64,000 bases of DNA from Acidisoma sp. PAMC 29798 (GCF_030252425.1 NZ_CP126994.1:2475001-2539000), one strand, 5' to 3'; counted from the stretch's first letter, positions 47,225 to 58,678 are shown. The notes: generated from the sequence alone by a model not told the origin. Translations and numbers: made by a program.

Positions 47225-47282
47225 TTCGAACCTCCGCATGGTGGAATCAAAATCCACTGCCTTACCGCTTGGCTACGCCCCA
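47208..47282 (-). tRNA. tRNA-Gln (anticodon TTG)
   Basis: On the minus strand the gene begins TGGGGCGTAGCCAAGCGG, with acceptor stem TGGGGCG pairing CGCCCCA. The anticodon stem-loop GTGGATTTTGATTCCAC gives anticodon TTG. The T-arm is GGAGGTTCGAATCCTCC. The discriminator is G (47211) and the CCA (47208-47210) is encoded. The tRNA is intact because integration restored its 3' end. Confidence 0.95.
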
Positions 47283-47313
47283 ATCGCGCTGCCGGACCGC
47301 TCCGGCGGCATGC

Positions 47314-48186
47314 TCATAAGGCCGAGGCGGGCGGCTCGTAAAGCCCTCCGCCCCAGCTCCACCAGCCGGGCACGTCCAGCGGCTGCGCCGCATCGACATC
47401 CGCGAAGAGCCCAAAACAGGTGGCGCCCGAGCCGCTCATCCGCGCCAGCAGGCAGCCTGGCCGGGCCCGCAGCGCCGCCAGAACGGTGCCGATCACCGGC
47501 GCGAGGGCAACCGCCGGGGCTTCGAGGTCATTGCCGCTCAGGGCCAAAGCCGTCACGATCTCGGCGAGGCCCACCCAGCCGGCGCCTGGCACCGCGTCAG
47601 CGTCCGAAAACGCGGTGCCGGCCCGCGCCCTGAAGATGGCGGGCGTCGAGACCGGAATGCCGGGATTGACCAAGACGATGCCCATGGCCGGCAGCGGCGG
47701 CACTGGTGACAGCGTCTCCCCGATGCCCTGCATCCGGACCGAGCGAGACGCGAGGCAAGCGGGCACATCGGCGCCGAGTCCCAAAGCGAGCACCCGAGTC
47801 TCGGCCTCGGTCAGGGCCACATCCCAAAAGCGCGCCAAGACACGCAAAGCGGCAGCGGCGTCGGCCGAACCGCCGCCGATGCCGGACGAGATGGGCAGAT
47901 GCTTTTCGAGCGTAATCGCGCCCTGGGCCGGAACGCCCGTCGCCTCCGCCAGGCGCCGGGCGGCGCGCAGCACGAGGTTATCGACCTCCATCGCCAAGCC
48001 GTGCCCAAAGGGACCCGTGATCTCCAGCGACAGATGCGCAGAAGGCCGCACCGACACACGGTCACCCACGCCCGCGAAGACGACCAGACTATCGAGAAGG
48101 TGGTAGCCGTCTGCCCGGCGACCCGTGACGCGCAGGGTCAGATTAACCTTGGCCGGCGCAAAGCCGGGCCAGTCGGCCTCACTCAT
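47314..48186 (-). CDS. ispE: 4-diphosphocytidyl-2-C-methyl-D-erythritol kinase
   Basis: A 290-residue GHMP kinase of the MEP isoprenoid pathway. [25 protein letters not shown] is the family N-terminus. The ATP motif is [18 protein letters not shown] (about residue 95), and [13 protein letters not shown] is motif 3. It follows the TPR gene so closely that its start (ATG 48186, or GTG 48189) abuts that gene's stop, so the two are coupled. The ispE-TPR pairing is commonly seen in related bacteria. Confidence 0.95.
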   Translation of the reverse strand: MSEADWPGFAPAKVNLTLRVTGRRADGYHLLDSLVVFAGVGDRVSVRPSAHLSLEITGPFGHGLAMEVDNLVLRAARRLAEATGVPAQGAITLEKHLPISSGIGGGSADAAAALRVLARFWDVALTEAETRVLALGLGADVPACLASRSVRMQGIGETLSPVPPLPAMGIVLVNPGIPVSTPAIFRARAGTAFSDADAVPGAGWVGLAEIVTALALSGNDLEAPAVALAPVIGTVLAALRARPGCLLARMSGSGATCFGLFADVDAAQPLDVPGWWSWGGGLYEPPASAL

Positions 48187-48189
48187 CAC

Positions 48190-49920
48190 TCAGTTTTTGG
48201 AGGTGGCGGGTTCGGCCGTCGCTTGCTCTTGCTGAAGCTTGGCCAGCAGTCTGGCGTTCAGGGTCGCGTCGGGGCCCAGTTGCAGCGCACGGCGCCACTG
48301 CAAGCTCGCCTCCAAATGCTCGCCCGCCGCCGCATAGGCATCGCCCAGGTGGGCGTTGATCTCAGGGTCGTTCGGCGCCAACGCCACCGCCTTGGTCAGC
48401 GTCGTCACGGCGCCATGGCTGTCACCCTGTTGCAGCATGACGTAGCCCAGGCTGTCGACCACTGCCCCATCATTCGGCACAGCCTGGAGCGCCTGTTCGA
48501 TCATCTGCCGCGCCTGCAGCAGGTTCTGCTTTTTCACCGCCCAGCTATAGCCGAGGTAGTTGAGTACATAGGGTTGACCGGGCGAGAGCTTCAGCGCCTG
48601 CTGCAAGTCGGGCTGCGCAAGCTTCCAGTTGCCGCCTTGATCGTACGACATGCCGCGATCGTAATAGACGAGCCATTGCGCTGGGCTATTGGCCGGCAAA
48701 CGCGGCAGCGCCTCGGTATAGGCCGCCGCCGCTTCGATGTAGTGGCTGTCGCCGCGCAGCAAATCGCCCAGCGCGAGCAGGGGTTCCGCGCTCCAAGGAT
48801 AGGCCGCCGCCAGATCGCGCAGCAGCGCCCGCGCGTCATCTTCCTGCCCCAGCCGGCTCAACAGCACCGCGCGGCGCATCGCCGCCAGGGGATAGAGCGG
48901 ATCGGAGGCGGTGATCGTCATGAGCGGTGTCATGGCGACGGCGGCATTATGGCCATTGTCCATGACGTCCGACAGCAGCAGCCGTGCCGGGGAGAGATTC
49001 GGACGAAGCTGAAGGGCCAATTGCAGGAGAATCATGACCGTCTGCTGCCGATGCACTTGAGCGGCCGGGCGGGTGTCTGTCTGCTGCTCATCCGAAAAGG
49101 CCGCAGCGAGATTGACGTAGCTTTCCGCGAGGCCATCGGTGGCCGTGCGCACCGGTGCGGTTCCAACCGAGGCCTTCAGCGCCGGCACGGTCATGGCCAA
49201 AGCCAGATCGGGATTGAGACTATCCAGCACCCGCGCGGCGCCGGCCTTGTCACCGGATCGCGCATCCCAGCTCGCGATGATGGCGGCCAGTCTGAGATTG
49301 GGGGCGGACAGGCCACCCTGCACAATGCCGTAATTCTGCGCGGCGGTGGCGATCAGCCCGGCCTGGTCGGCGATCAGGGCGATATGCAGGGCATAGATCG
49401 TGCGCAGATTGGCGACACCGGCCAGCGGTTGCAGCGCGGCCAGGGCATCATTCGTCTGGCCGGCGCCCTTCAGCGCCCAGCCGATCAGCAGGGGTTTGAT
49501 GACCGTCGTGAGCCCATCGGGCGTCGGCATCGCCTGGTAGCGGCGCAGCGCCTCATGCCAACGTCCGGCCCGCGCGGCGGACCCCGCCAGAAGAAGCTGG
49601 GCCAGGGGGTCGTTCGGTACGGCCGTCGCCAGGGCGCTAGCGGTGCCGGTATTGCCTGCCAGCAACTCGAGCAGAAACGTCTCCCCCGCCAGACCTGACA
49701 GGGCGCTCCGATCGTCCCGCATGGCTTCCCGCATGGACGCCGCCGCTTGCGGGAAATCGAACTGGCTGGCCGCGTATTGCCCGACCAGGAAATTGGCATA
49801 GGCACCCGGCCCGGGTTGCTGATCGCCAGCGCTTCCCGATGGCGGGGTGGTCGCGGCGCAAGCCGAGAGGGCGGTCAAGGCGAGCAGCACGGAACGGCAA
49901 AGCATCGGGGCATGTCTCAT
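48190..49920 (-). CDS. TPR-repeat lipoprotein
   Basis: A 576-residue protein with a lipoprotein signal (SVLLALTALSAC, lipobox LSAC). The mature part holds many tetratricopeptide repeats, clearest near the C-terminus (VLNYLGYSWAVKKQNLLQA, VVDSLGYVMLQQGDSHGAV, INAHLGDAYAAAGEHLEAS). TPRs bind proteins, so it may be an outer-membrane assembly factor. The ATG at 49920 has AGGATT upstream. It is transcribed with ispE and divergent from the uracil-DNA glycosylase. Confidence 0.85.
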   Translation of the reverse strand: MRHAPMLCRSVLLALTALSACAATTPPSGSAGDQQPGPGAYANFLVGQYAASQFDFPQAAASMREAMRDDRSALSGLAGETFLLELLAGNTGTASALATAVPNDPLAQLLLAGSAARAGRWHEALRRYQAMPTPDGLTTVIKPLLIGWALKGAGQTNDALAALQPLAGVANLRTIYALHIALIADQAGLIATAAQNYGIVQGGLSAPNLRLAAIIASWDARSGDKAGAARVLDSLNPDLALAMTVPALKASVGTAPVRTATDGLAESYVNLAAAFSDEQQTDTRPAAQVHRQQTVMILLQLALQLRPNLSPARLLLSDVMDNGHNAAVAMTPLMTITASDPLYPLAAMRRAVLLSRLGQEDDARALLRDLAAAYPWSAEPLLALGDLLRGDSHYIEAAAAYTEALPRLPANSPAQWLVYYDRGMSYDQGGNWKLAQPDLQQALKLSPGQPYVLNYLGYSWAVKKQNLLQARQMIEQALQAVPNDGAVVDSLGYVMLQQGDSHGAVTTLTKAVALAPNDPEINAHLGDAYAAAGEHLEASLQWRRALQLGPDATLNARLLAKLQQEQATAEPATSKN

Positions 49921-50029
49921 GGCGCGAATCCTATCAGCCACCGCCGCGCCACGCCACCGGGGCGCCGTTCACGTCACCTTTTCTTAGGGCCGCCTATCGT
50001 GGCATGCACACGGCGAACGAGGAGTTTCC

Positions 50030-50854
50030 ATGGACGCACGGGCTCTCCTGGCGCTGCAACTCCAATGGGGTGCGGATGAAGGGCTGGACGAGACGCCCGT
50101 GGACCGCTTCGCGGCCCGCGTGGTGCCCCATGTGATACCGGTGGCGGCGGTCGCCGCCAGCCCAGCCCCGGTGCGCGCTGTCCCGAAAGCCAATCCCGCC
50201 CTGGTGCCGGTGTCGCGCGGCGGAGTCGCGCGGCCTTCGGCAACCCAGGCCGCCGCGCTTGCCGCGTCCTGCGCGACCCTGGCCGAGCTGCAGGCGGCCG
50301 TTGCGGGGTTCGAGGGCTGCGCCTTGCGGGACACGGCGACCACCACCGTGTTTTCGGACGGCAATCCCCGCGCGCGCATCATGTTGGTGGGCGAAGCACC
50401 GGGAGCGGAGGAAGATCGCGCCGGCCTGCCATTCGTAGGCGCCTCCGGCCAATTGCTCGACCGGATGTTGGCGAGCATCGGCCTCGACCGGACCCAGGTG
50501 CTGATCACCAATATCCTGCCCTGGCGACCGCCGGGTAATCGGACGCCGAGTGAGGCCGAGATCGCCACCTGCCTCCCCTTCGTTCTGCGCCACATCGCCT
50601 TGGTGGCACCGGAGCTGGTGCTGCTGCTCGGCGCCACATCCGTGAGGGCGATGACGGGGGAGACCCAGGGAATCCGCCGCATTCGGGGCATTTGGCACAC
50701 TATCGACGTGCCTGGGCTGGACAAACCCCTGCCCGCTCTGCCGACGTACCACCCCGCCTATCTGCTTCGCACACCGCTCGCCAAGCGTGAGGCTTGGGCG
50801 GACCTTCTGGAACTTCAACGGCGCCTTCGCATATGCAACATCACGAAACTGTGA
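50030..50854 (+). CDS. Family 4 uracil-DNA glycosylase
   Basis: A 274-residue enzyme that removes uracil from DNA. The catalytic loop region is MLVGEAPGAEEDRAGLPFVG (about residue 120), followed by NILPWRPPGNRTPSEAEI and TYHPAYLLRTPLAKREAW. The first 80 residues are Ala/Pro-rich and variable. The motifs match the alphaproteobacterial subgroup in which only some Fe-S cysteines are recognisable (C at FEGCALRD and ATCLPF). Its neighbour is the lytic transglycosylase gene. Confidence 0.9.
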   Translation: MDARALLALQLQWGADEGLDETPVDRFAARVVPHVIPVAAVAASPAPVRAVPKANPALVPVSRGGVARPSATQAAALAASCATLAELQAAVAGFEGCALRDTATTTVFSDGNPRARIMLVGEAPGAEEDRAGLPFVGASGQLLDRMLASIGLDRTQVLITNILPWRPPGNRTPSEAEIATCLPFVLRHIALVAPELVLLLGATSVRAMTGETQGIRRIRGIWHTIDVPGLDKPLPALPTYHPAYLLRTPLAKREAWADLLELQRRLRICNITKL

Positions 50855-50970
50855 ACTGACCGAATCAGACTGTTCATGAACGGTTTTTTCATGCACTCGC
50901 GTCGCCAGTTGGCAGGTCACCGCGAACCCTAGGTTGCGAGTGTTGAAGTTCCTGTTGTAGCCCTCCCCCC

Positions 50971-52815
50971 ATGCGAGGGATCGGCCTATCGTTCTCCCGC
51001 CTTTTCAGCCCCAAAGCCTTAATGGCTGGGGCAGCTTTGTTTGCTGGAACGGCCGCCCCCGGTCTTCACGCGAATGCGCAGGAAAAGGCAACCTCGGAGA
51101 ACACGCTTAGCAACCAGACCGCTTATGCGGTGCCGCGCTCGGATCCCGAGAGTGGGACCGGCGTGGCCTTTCCGGAGCCGCTGAACCCCAGCGACGCCGT
51201 GTTGGTACGTCAAATCTTCGCCCTACAGGCACGCGGCCAGATCGACGCAGCCGAACAGGCCACCAGCCGCCTGTCCAACCGTATTCTGCTCGGCGCCATC
51301 CTCGCGGATCGCTATGCGAGCCCCCATACCAAGCCAAGTGCTGCCGACCTCAATCAATGGCTGGAGCGCTACGGCGATCAGCCCCAAGCCGTTTCCATGC
51401 TCGGCCTTCTGCGTCTTCGCCTCAAGGCAAAGAGCTCAGCGGCGATGCCCGCCTTCAAGGCGCTCCCCTTTCTCGGCCTGCCCGATCCCGCCGCCGGCGC
51501 CGACCTCGATGTCGGCCATTCGGACCGCGGCATCGCCCGTCAGCCAGGGCTCGATGCGCATGTGACGACGCTTGCCCAAGCGGGGCGCATCAACAACGCA
51601 GTTTCTGCGATTGCCGCCGCGAAGATCGACCCGCTTTATGGTGCGACCCTCCGCGCTGAAGTGGCACGCGCCGCGTTCGCGAATGATCGCAATGCGACCG
51701 CCACCAATCTTGCCCGTCAGGCGATGCGTCAATCGAATGGCAAGATCGGCCTGCCCGCTTTCGTCGCCGGATTGGCGGCCTGGCGCCGTAATGACGCCGG
51801 GGCGGTTGATCTCTTTCGCCAAGCAGCCGACGCGCCGACCGCCTCACCCGAACTTGTCGCCGCCGCCAGCTTCTGGGCCGCGCGCAGCGCCCTCCATTTG
51901 GGTCAGGACATGACCTATCTCGCCTGGATGCGACGGTCGGCGGCCAGCGGATCGGGCTTCTACGCCATGCTCGCGCGCCATTCCCTGGGCGAGGACGACG
52001 CGTCTCGTGGATTTAACAACCAAACACTCGGCCTTGCGGATCTTGAAGCGGTCGCGGCCACACCACGTGGGGAGCGGGCCTTCGCCCTGCTTCAGGTTGG
52101 ACAGGTCAAGGCCGCCGAAGCAGAGCTGCGCTACCTCTATCCCGAAGTTGCGCAGGATGCGGGCATGCGGCGCGCGATCATGCTCGTGGCTTGGCAGGCC
52201 GGCATGGCGACCTTCGCCAGCCAGATCGCGAGCCTCGATCCCGACCGGCCAGCCGGCAGCGCCGTCGTCATCCCACCTGTCTCACTGTTTCCGGGCCATG
52301 GGCTGCATGTCGATCCCGCACTTCTCTATGCGCTGGTCCGCGTCGAATCGAATTTCGACCCGACGGCCGTATCCGGTTCCGGGGCGCGCGGATTGTTACA
52401 GTTGATGCCTGCAACCGCAGATTTCATGAATAAGTCAGGTGCCACGCGGATCAAGCGCCGCGCGGCCGGTTTGGCCGATCCCGCCTACAACCTGGAGATG
52501 GGTCAACGCTATCTCAATTACCTCGCTGGCGTATCCTCCATCGATGGTGACCTCATTCGGATTCTCGCCAGCTATAATGCGGGACCTTCCGAAACCGGCA
52601 CATGGAACAATGCCGAGGTCGCGGCACATGATCCGCTGCTGTATATTGAAATGATCCCGAACCAGGAAACGCGTCGCTTCGTGTTTTCGGTATTGCGGTA
52701 TAGCTGGGCCTACGCCGCGCAACTGCATCTGCCGGTGCCCAGCCTGGAAGCCCTGTCAGCGGGACAATTCCCAGTCATGGTCACCGCCATGGCGAGCAAA
52801 CCCACAATCCACTAA
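50971..52815 (+). CDS. Soluble lytic murein transglycosylase
   Basis: A 614-residue periplasmic enzyme that cleaves peptidoglycan to 1,6-anhydro products. A signal peptide ([21 protein letters not shown]) leads to an Ala-rich superhelical region of about 400 residues, then the SLT domain (about 445-580): [20 protein letters not shown] with the catalytic Glu, LLQLMPATA, and [11 protein letters not shown]. The ATG at 50971 has no clear ribosome site; an in-frame ATG at 51022 would shorten the signal. moaB follows 10 bp later. Confidence 0.9.
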   Translation: MRGIGLSFSRLFSPKALMAGAALFAGTAAPGLHANAQEKATSENTLSNQTAYAVPRSDPESGTGVAFPEPLNPSDAVLVRQIFALQARGQIDAAEQATSRLSNRILLGAILADRYASPHTKPSAADLNQWLERYGDQPQAVSMLGLLRLRLKAKSSAAMPAFKALPFLGLPDPAAGADLDVGHSDRGIARQPGLDAHVTTLAQAGRINNAVSAIAAAKIDPLYGATLRAEVARAAFANDRNATATNLARQAMRQSNGKIGLPAFVAGLAAWRRNDAGAVDLFRQAADAPTASPELVAAASFWAARSALHLGQDMTYLAWMRRSAASGSGFYAMLARHSLGEDDASRGFNNQTLGLADLEAVAATPRGERAFALLQVGQVKAAEAELRYLYPEVAQDAGMRRAIMLVAWQAGMATFASQIASLDPDRPAGSAVVIPPVSLFPGHGLHVDPALLYALVRVESNFDPTAVSGSGARGLLQLMPATADFMNKSGATRIKRRAAGLADPAYNLEMGQRYLNYLAGVSSIDGDLIRILASYNAGPSETGTWNNAEVAAHDPLLYIEMIPNQETRRFVFSVLRYSWAYAAQLHLPVPSLEALSAGQFPVMVTAMASKPTIH

Positions 52816-52825
52816 CCTACTCGGG

Positions 52826-53350
52826 ATGGACGCCAACCTCCCCTTCCTGCCCGTCAATATCGCCGTGCTGACGGTGTCCGATACCCGCAGTCTGGCCGAT
52901 GACCGCTCGGGCGACACTCTGGTCGCCCGGCTCGAGGCGGCCGGTCACCGTCTGGCCGCGCGTCGCATCGTGCAGGACGATGCCGACGCCATCGCGGCGC
53001 TGCTGCGTATCTGGATCGCCGATCCCGAGATCGATGTGGTGATCAGCACCGGCGGCACCGGCGTCACCGGGCGGGACGTGACACCCGAAGCCTTCACCCG
53101 CGTGCTGGAGAAGGAAATCGTTGGTTTCGGCGAGCTTTTTCGCATGCTGAGCTATGCCAAGATCGGATCCTCCACCATTCAGTCCCGCGCGATCGGCGGC
53201 GTCGCCTTCGGCACCTATCTGTTTGCTCTGCCCGGCAGTACTGGCGCCGTGAAAGACGGTTGGGACGACATCTTGGTCACACAACTCGACAGCCGCCATC
53301 GCCCCTGCAACCTGGTGGAACTGATGCCCCGGTTGAAGGAACATCTGTAG
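52826..53350 (+). CDS. moaB: Molybdenum cofactor biosynthesis protein B
   Basis: A 174-residue MogA/MoaB-fold protein that adenylates molybdopterin before metal insertion. [20 protein letters not shown] is the N-terminal signature and [17 protein letters not shown] the MPT-binding motif; [18 protein letters not shown] is near the end. It fits with fdhD, mobA and mobB at 62032-63940. It ends 5 bp before recO. Confidence 0.94.
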   Translation: MDANLPFLPVNIAVLTVSDTRSLADDRSGDTLVARLEAAGHRLAARRIVQDDADAIAALLRIWIADPEIDVVISTGGTGVTGRDVTPEAFTRVLEKEIVGFGELFRMLSYAKIGSSTIQSRAIGGVAFGTYLFALPGSTGAVKDGWDDILVTQLDSRHRPCNLVELMPRLKEHL

Positions 53351-53355
53351 ACGCG

Positions 53356-54084
53356 ATGGAATGGGAGGCGCCTGGCATCGTGCTGGACGGCAGGCCCTAC
53401 GGCGAGGGTGACCTCATCGTCGCGGTCTTCACCGCACAGCAGGGCGTTCATCGCGGCCTCGCGCGGGGCGGCGCCTCCCGCAACCGTATCGCCTTATGGC
53501 AGGTCGGTAATCTCGTGTCGTTGCGATGGGTCGGGCGATTGCCAGAGCAACTCGGCAGCCTGACGGGGGAGATGATCCAGGCGACTGCCGCAAGCGCGAT
53601 GCGGGATGCCATGACCCTCGGCCTGATGCGCGCCGCCTGTGCCGTCGCGGTGGGCGCCTTGCCGGAACGGGAGGTCTATCCGGTTAGTTTTTCGGCGCTG
53701 CTGAGCCTGCTCGCGCGCATCAGCGCCGAGGTCGCGACCGCTGGGGATCTCGCGCGGTTCGAGATGTCGCTGCTCGCCGACCTCGGCTACGGCCTTGATC
53801 TCTCAAGCTGCGCACTGACGGGGGAGACTATGGATTTGTCGCTCGTCTCGCCGCGCACCGGGCGGGCCGTGACCGAGGCTGCGGCCGGCATCTGGCGCAG
53901 CCGGATGCTGCCCCTGCCCGCCTTCTTGCGGGAGCCGGATCAGACGGGTGACACAGCGCAATGGCGGGACGCGTTACGCCTGACGGGGCACTTCCTGGAG
54001 CGGGACGCCTTCGGCCATCACCACCGGCCGCTTCCCGAAGCGCGGCGGCACCTCTATCAGATGGTGGAGCAATTGGCTGGGTGA
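53356..54084 (+). CDS. recO: DNA repair protein RecO
   Basis: A 242-residue RecO that loads RecA with RecF and RecR. APGIVLDGRPYGEGDLIVAVFT is the N-terminal OB-fold and DLARFEMSLLADLGYGLDLSSCALTG the central signature. The typical zinc-finger cysteines are reduced to a few, as in many alphaproteobacteria. The ATG at 53356 follows moaB closely; the longer open frame upstream overlaps moaB and is rejected. Confidence 0.93.
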   Translation: MEWEAPGIVLDGRPYGEGDLIVAVFTAQQGVHRGLARGGASRNRIALWQVGNLVSLRWVGRLPEQLGSLTGEMIQATAASAMRDAMTLGLMRAACAVAVGALPEREVYPVSFSALLSLLARISAEVATAGDLARFEMSLLADLGYGLDLSSCALTGETMDLSLVSPRTGRAVTEAAAGIWRSRMLPLPAFLREPDQTGDTAQWRDALRLTGHFLERDAFGHHHRPLPEARRHLYQMVEQLAG

Positions 54085-54098
54085 CGCCTCACCCAACC

Positions 54099-54171
54099 TT
54101 CGTCATCCCCCGACTTCATCGGGGGATCCATGCGCGCCGATGGATCCACGGGTAAGCCCGTGGATGACGAA
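54099..54171. repeat. Palindromic intergenic repeat (family B)
   Basis: TTCGTCATCC at the left and GGATGACGAA at the right are inverted; inside are CCCCCGACTTCATCGGGGG and ACGGGTAAGCCCGT stems. It resembles 7314-7420 and may terminate recO transcription before parC. Confidence 0.7.
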
Positions 54172-54238
54172 TGACTAATGTTCCTCTATTGTTCTCGTCC
54201 GAGGCCATTTTACGCGCGACCGCCTCACGGAGATACCG

Positions 54239-56461
54239 ATGCCTGATGATTTCGCCGGCCATATCGAGGAGACGCCGCTCGCGGGTGCGCTGAGCGACCG
54301 ATATCTCGCCTATGCCCTGTCCACCATCATGTCCCGCAGCTTGCCGGATGTGCGGGATGGGCTGAAGCCGGTCCATCGCCGCTTGGTCTATGCCATGCAT
54401 CTGCTGCGCCTGGACCCCGCCGCCGGCTTCAAGAAGTGCGCCCGCGTGGTGGGTGACGTCATGGGTAAATTCCACCCCCATGGCGATGCCTCGATCTATG
54501 AGGCGATGGTGCGCCTCGCGCAGGACTTTTCGGTGCGTTATCCACTGGTCGAGGGCCAGGGCAATTTCGGCAATATCGACGGCGATAACGCCGCCGCCAT
54601 GCGGTACACCGAAGCGCGCCTGACGGCGGTGGCGCAGGCCTTGTTGGACGGCATCGATCAGGATGCGGTCGATTTCCGCGCGACCTATGATGGGGAGGAA
54701 CAGGAACCTCTTGTCCTGCCAGGCAATTTCCCGAACCTGCTCGCAAATGGCGCGGCGGGAATCGCGGTCGGCATGGCGACTTCCATTCCGCCGCATAATG
54801 CGGGCGAACTCTGCGCCGCCGCGACGCTGCTGATCCGCAATCCCGATGCCACGACCGCCGACCTGCTGCGGTTCATGCCCGGCCCCGACTTTCCGACCGG
54901 CGGAGAATTGGTCGAGGACGCGGCCTCCATCCTCAGCGCCTATGAGACGGGACGCGGCGGTTTCCGGCTGCGCGCGAAATGGACCGTCGAGCAAGGCAAG
55001 CACGGCACCTGGGTCATCGTCGTTCACGAAATCCCCTATCAGGTGCAGAAATCCCGCCTGATCGAGCAGATCGCGCAATTGCTGGAAGACAAGAAGCTGC
55101 CGCTTCTGGCCGATATTCGGGATGAGAGCACCGAGCTGGTACGTCTGGTTCTGGAGCCCAAGGCGCGCACGGTCGAGCCTGCGATGTTGATGGAGAGCCT
55201 GTTCCGCACGTCGGCTTTAGAAAACCGTTTTCCGCTCAACATGAACGTGCTCGATGCCAATCGCACGCCGCGCGTGATGCCTTTGCGCGACGTGCTGCGC
55301 GCCTGGCTCGATCACCGGCAGGAAGTTCTTGTCCGGCGCTCCCGCCATCGCCTTGCGGCGATCGAACGTCGGATCGAGATTCTCGACGGCTATCTCGCGG
55401 TCTTTCTCAATCTCGACGAAGTTATCCGTATCATTCGCGAGGAAGACGAAGCCAAGCCTGTTCTGATGAAGCGCTTTGATCTGAGCGATGTGCAGGCGGA
55501 GGCGATTCTGAACATGCGCCTGCGTTCTCTGCGCCGCCTGGAAGAAATCGAACTGCGCAAAGAACATAAGAACCTTTCCAAAGAGGGAAAGGATCTGAAC
55601 ACACTGCTCGGCAACGAAAAGCTGCGCTGGGACCGCATCGTCTCGGAACTTGAAAAGACGCGCGCCACCTTCGGGTCGGGCCCACTTGGCGATCGGCGCA
55701 CCGTCATCGGATTGGCGCCCGCGATCCTGGAGATTGATGAAGCGGCGCTGGTCGAGCGTGAGGCCATCACCGTCATCCTGTCGCAAAAGGGCTGGGTGCG
55801 CGCTATCAAGGGCCAGGTCGCGAACGATGCCGACCTGCGCTTCAAGGAAGGCGATGCCTTGCGCCTCACCTTGGCCTGCGACACCACCGACAAACTGTGC
55901 CTGCTCGGCACCAATGGTCGCGCCTATACCATCAAGGCGAGTGACATTCCGCGTGGCCGTGGCGACGGCCAGCCGATCCGCCTGCTCGCCGAATTCGGCA
56001 ATGAGGATGAGGTGGTCTCGTTCTTCGCCTTCGCACCCGGCGCCCGCTACCTCCTGGCCTCGACACCGGGACGCGGATTCATTGTCAGCGCGGACGAGTT
56101 GCTGTCGGAACGGCGCGCCGGCAAGCAGGTGATGACCGTCAAGCCGGGCGAGGAATTGGCACTTTGCATCGCCGTCGGATCTGGCGATCATGTCGCCGTT
56201 GTCGGCGAGAATCGCAAGATGCTCGTATTCCCGCTTGTCGAAGTGCCGGAAATGCCGCGTGGCATGGGCGTGCAGTTGCAACGCTACAAGGATGGCGGCA
56301 TCGCCGATGCGCGCATCTTCCGCATGGCCGATGGCTTGAGCTGGAAATCGGGTGAGCGCGTGCGCACCGAGACCAATCTCAAGGATTGGCTCGGCAGCCG
56401 CGCTCAGGCCGGCCGCCAGCCGCCGGTAGGCTTTCCGAAGGCCGGCCGCTTCGGGGCGTAA
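54239..56461 (+). CDS. parC: DNA topoisomerase IV subunit A
   Basis: A 740-residue cleavage subunit that pairs with ParE (2394). [24 protein letters not shown] opens the winged-helix domain. The catalytic Tyr lies in AMRYTEARL, and the [17 protein letters not shown] coil closes the tower. The C-terminal beta-propeller has fewer blades than GyrA; with a length of about 740 this supports ParC. GGAG lies before the ATG. cobQ begins 6 bp later. Confidence 0.94.
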   Translation: MPDDFAGHIEETPLAGALSDRYLAYALSTIMSRSLPDVRDGLKPVHRRLVYAMHLLRLDPAAGFKKCARVVGDVMGKFHPHGDASIYEAMVRLAQDFSVRYPLVEGQGNFGNIDGDNAAAMRYTEARLTAVAQALLDGIDQDAVDFRATYDGEEQEPLVLPGNFPNLLANGAAGIAVGMATSIPPHNAGELCAAATLLIRNPDATTADLLRFMPGPDFPTGGELVEDAASILSAYETGRGGFRLRAKWTVEQGKHGTWVIVVHEIPYQVQKSRLIEQIAQLLEDKKLPLLADIRDESTELVRLVLEPKARTVEPAMLMESLFRTSALENRFPLNMNVLDANRTPRVMPLRDVLRAWLDHRQEVLVRRSRHRLAAIERRIEILDGYLAVFLNLDEVIRIIREEDEAKPVLMKRFDLSDVQAEAILNMRLRSLRRLEEIELRKEHKNLSKEGKDLNTLLGNEKLRWDRIVSELEKTRATFGSGPLGDRRTVIGLAPAILEIDEAALVEREAITVILSQKGWVRAIKGQVANDADLRFKEGDALRLTLACDTTDKLCLLGTNGRAYTIKASDIPRGRGDGQPIRLLAEFGNEDEVVSFFAFAPGARYLLASTPGRGFIVSADELLSERRAGKQVMTVKPGEELALCIAVGSGDHVAVVGENRKMLVFPLVEVPEMPRGMGVQLQRYKDGGIADARIFRMADGLSWKSGERVRTETNLKDWLGSRAQAGRQPPVGFPKAGRFGA

Positions 56462-56467
56462 CGCGCC

Positions 56468-57943
56468 ATGACCACCCGCGCGATCATGCTGCAAGGCACA
56501 GGGTCCAGCGTTGGGAAATCCTTGCTCGTCGCAGGCCTGTGCCGGGCCTTGGCGCAGCAAGGCCTGCGCGTGCGGCCGTTCAAGCCGCAGAATATGTCCA
56601 ACAACGCCGCGGTGACGGCGGACGGCGGCGAAATTGGGCGCGCGCAAGCCTTGCAGGCCATGGCCTGCGGCGTGCCGCCCTCGGTGCATATGAATCCTGT
56701 TCTGCTCAAACCACAAAGCGAGGTCGGGGCGCAGATCGTGGTGCAGGGTCGCGTCTGGGGTCAGGCGCGGGCACGCGACTACCAGAACATCAAGCCTCAA
56801 CTTCTGCCGCGCGTGTTGGAAAGCTTCGCGCATCTGCAAGCGGATTGCGACATCGTCATCGTCGAAGGCGCCGGCAGCGCGTCTGAGGTGAACCTGCGGG
56901 CGAACGACATCGCCAATATGGGTTTCGCCCGCGCGGCACAGGTTCCGGTTCTTCTTGTCGGCGACATCGATCGTGGCGGCGTCATTGCCAGCCTGGTCGG
57001 CACGCATGCCGTTGTGGACCCTGCGGATGCGGCGATGATCGGCGGTTTCATTGTCAACAAGATGCGTGGCGACGCCAGCCTGTTCGCAGACGGCATAGCC
57101 TTCATCGCAGCGCGCACCGGCTGGTCGCCGATGGGCCTGGTGCCCTTCTTCGCCGACGCCCATCGCCTGCCCGCCGAGGATGCCTCCGACCTGCCGATAC
57201 GGACAAGTGGAGGCGCCTTGCGCATCGCCGTTCCGGTACTGCCCGGCATCGCCAACTTCGACGATCTCGATCCGCTCTTTGCCGAACCTGGCGTCTCCGT
57301 CACCCTGTTGCGAGACGGCGCGCCGCTGCCGCCCGAGACCGATCTCGTCATTCTGCCAGGCTCCAAAACCACCATCGCCGATCTGCTGGCGCTGCGGTTG
57401 TGGGGGTGGGACGCCGATATCATCGCGCATCACCGGCGCGGTGGCCGCGTGCTGGGGCTGTGCGGCGGCTACCAGATGCTCGGCACCATCGTCGCCGATC
57501 CGGCCGGGATCGAGGGACCGCCACGCACCGTGCCGGGCCTCGGTCTGCTCTCGGTCGAAACCGAACTCAGGGGCCCGAAGCAATTGCGCGCCGTCACCGG
57601 CCATAGCTGCGCCGATGAGGTGTCGCTGAGCGGCTATGAAATGCATATGGGCGTCACGGCCGGTGCGGATACCCACCGTCCTGTCGTGCGACTATCCGAT
57701 GGTCGCTTGGAAGGCGCAACTTCCGTGAACGGCCGCGTGTCTGGCAGCTATGTGCATGGGCTGTTCGCCGATGATGCTCAGCGCTCCGCTTGGCTGCAAC
57801 GCCTCGGTGCGCCGGCCAGTGTCCGTCATCATGCGGTGGAGGTCGCAGCCGTTCTGGATGCCCTCGGCACGCATGTCACGCGGCACTGCGATGTGCAGGC
57901 CATCCTGGCCCTCGCGGCATCCGCAGGATGCTCACGCACGTAA
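56468..57943 (+). CDS. cobQ: Cobyric acid synthase
   Basis: A 491-residue glutamine-dependent amidase of cobalamin synthesis that amidates cobyrinic acid diamide at four side chains. The N-terminal ATP site is [18 protein letters not shown], followed by [25 protein letters not shown]. The C-terminal class I glutaminase has the nucleophile in [11 protein letters not shown] and the His in GSYVHGLF. No other cob genes or cobalamin riboswitch are visible beside it. Confidence 0.95.
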   Translation: MTTRAIMLQGTGSSVGKSLLVAGLCRALAQQGLRVRPFKPQNMSNNAAVTADGGEIGRAQALQAMACGVPPSVHMNPVLLKPQSEVGAQIVVQGRVWGQARARDYQNIKPQLLPRVLESFAHLQADCDIVIVEGAGSASEVNLRANDIANMGFARAAQVPVLLVGDIDRGGVIASLVGTHAVVDPADAAMIGGFIVNKMRGDASLFADGIAFIAARTGWSPMGLVPFFADAHRLPAEDASDLPIRTSGGALRIAVPVLPGIANFDDLDPLFAEPGVSVTLLRDGAPLPPETDLVILPGSKTTIADLLALRLWGWDADIIAHHRRGGRVLGLCGGYQMLGTIVADPAGIEGPPRTVPGLGLLSVETELRGPKQLRAVTGHSCADEVSLSGYEMHMGVTAGADTHRPVVRLSDGRLEGATSVNGRVSGSYVHGLFADDAQRSAWLQRLGAPASVRHHAVEVAAVLDALGTHVTRHCDVQAILALAASAGCSRT

Positions 57944-57982
57944 GAGTGTCATGGTTCGACAGGATCGGCCATCACACTCTTA
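57941..57982. terminator. Hairpin downstream of cobQ
   Basis: TAAGAGTGT (57941-57949) and ACACTCTTA (57974-57982) form a perfect 9-bp stem with a 24-nt loop, beginning at the cobQ stop codon. It lacks a T-run. Confidence 0.4.
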
Positions 57983-58153
57983 GGGGCTCAGCCCATGGCT
58001 TTCCGCGTCACCGCTACCAGAGCTGCGCTTGCGCCTTCGGGTCCGTCGCGTAATAGTCGCGCACGGCCTCTGACGTCGCGGTCGCGTCGTCATCAGCGGG
58101 AGTGGATTCGGCTGCCCAACGAACAGATAAGCGCGCGAGACGAAGGCGATGCG

Positions 58154-58678
58154 ATGCTGACTGCTCTTCTTGGCCGATGTGCCGGTGGGGATGCCGCAGC
58201 CTTCCGCGCTCTGTATTCAGCCCAAGCGCCGCGTATGCATGGCCTCGCCATGCGTATTACGCGCGACCCTGCGCTGGCGGCGGATGCGATGCATGATGCC
58301 TTCGTTCAGGTCTGGAAGCAGGCCGTGCGCTTCGACCCGGAACGCGGCGCCGCCGGCGCCTGGCTGACCAGCATTGTGCGTTATCGCGCCCTCGACATCA
58401 CGCGTCGTCGGGTACGTGAGCAGCCGGGCTATGAGGCGCCGGAACAGGAAGATGAGTCGCCCGATGCCTTGGCGCAGCTCGTGACGAGTGCGGAGGGCGC
58501 GGCCCTGCGTCGTTGCCTGGAGGAATTGGAGCCAGACCGCCGGGCGCTGCTGGTCAGTGCCTATACAGACGGTCTGTCCCATAGCGAGCTGGCCGAGAAG
58601 TCTGGCACGCCGCTGGGGACGATCAAATCCTGGATCCGGCGCTCCCTCGCCAGCCTGAAACGGTGCCTCGAATCATGA
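58154..58678 (+). CDS. ECF sigma factor (SigK-like)
   Basis: A 174-residue extracytoplasmic-function sigma factor. Region 2 (about residues 20-85; AADAMHDAFVQVWKQAVRFD, WLTSIVRYRALD) and region 4 (about 115-170; LEPDRRALLVSAYTDGLSH, GTPLGTIKSWIRRSLASLK) are intact. I use the ATG at 58154 with GAAGG upstream; the longer frame lacks sigma homology. The stop overlaps the anti-sigma start (ATGA), as in SigK/RskA pairs. Confidence 0.9.
   Translation: MLTALLGRCAGGDAAAFRALYSAQAPRMHGLAMRITRDPALAADAMHDAFVQVWKQAVRFDPERGAAGAWLTSIVRYRALDITRRRVREQPGYEAPEQEDESPDALAQLVTSAEGAALRRCLEELEPDRRALLVSAYTDGLSHSELAEKSGTPLGTIKSWIRRSLASLKRCLES

Noticed and set aside
49974-50920. Long antisense frames across the uracil-DNA glycosylase gene
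   Set aside because: The plus-strand frame has glycosylase motifs; the opposite frames have none.
55217-57676. 819-codon open frame antisense to parC and cobQ
   Set aside because: It runs against two clear enzymes, and its translation is low-complexity Arg/His/Gln-rich sequence typical of high-GC antisense frames.
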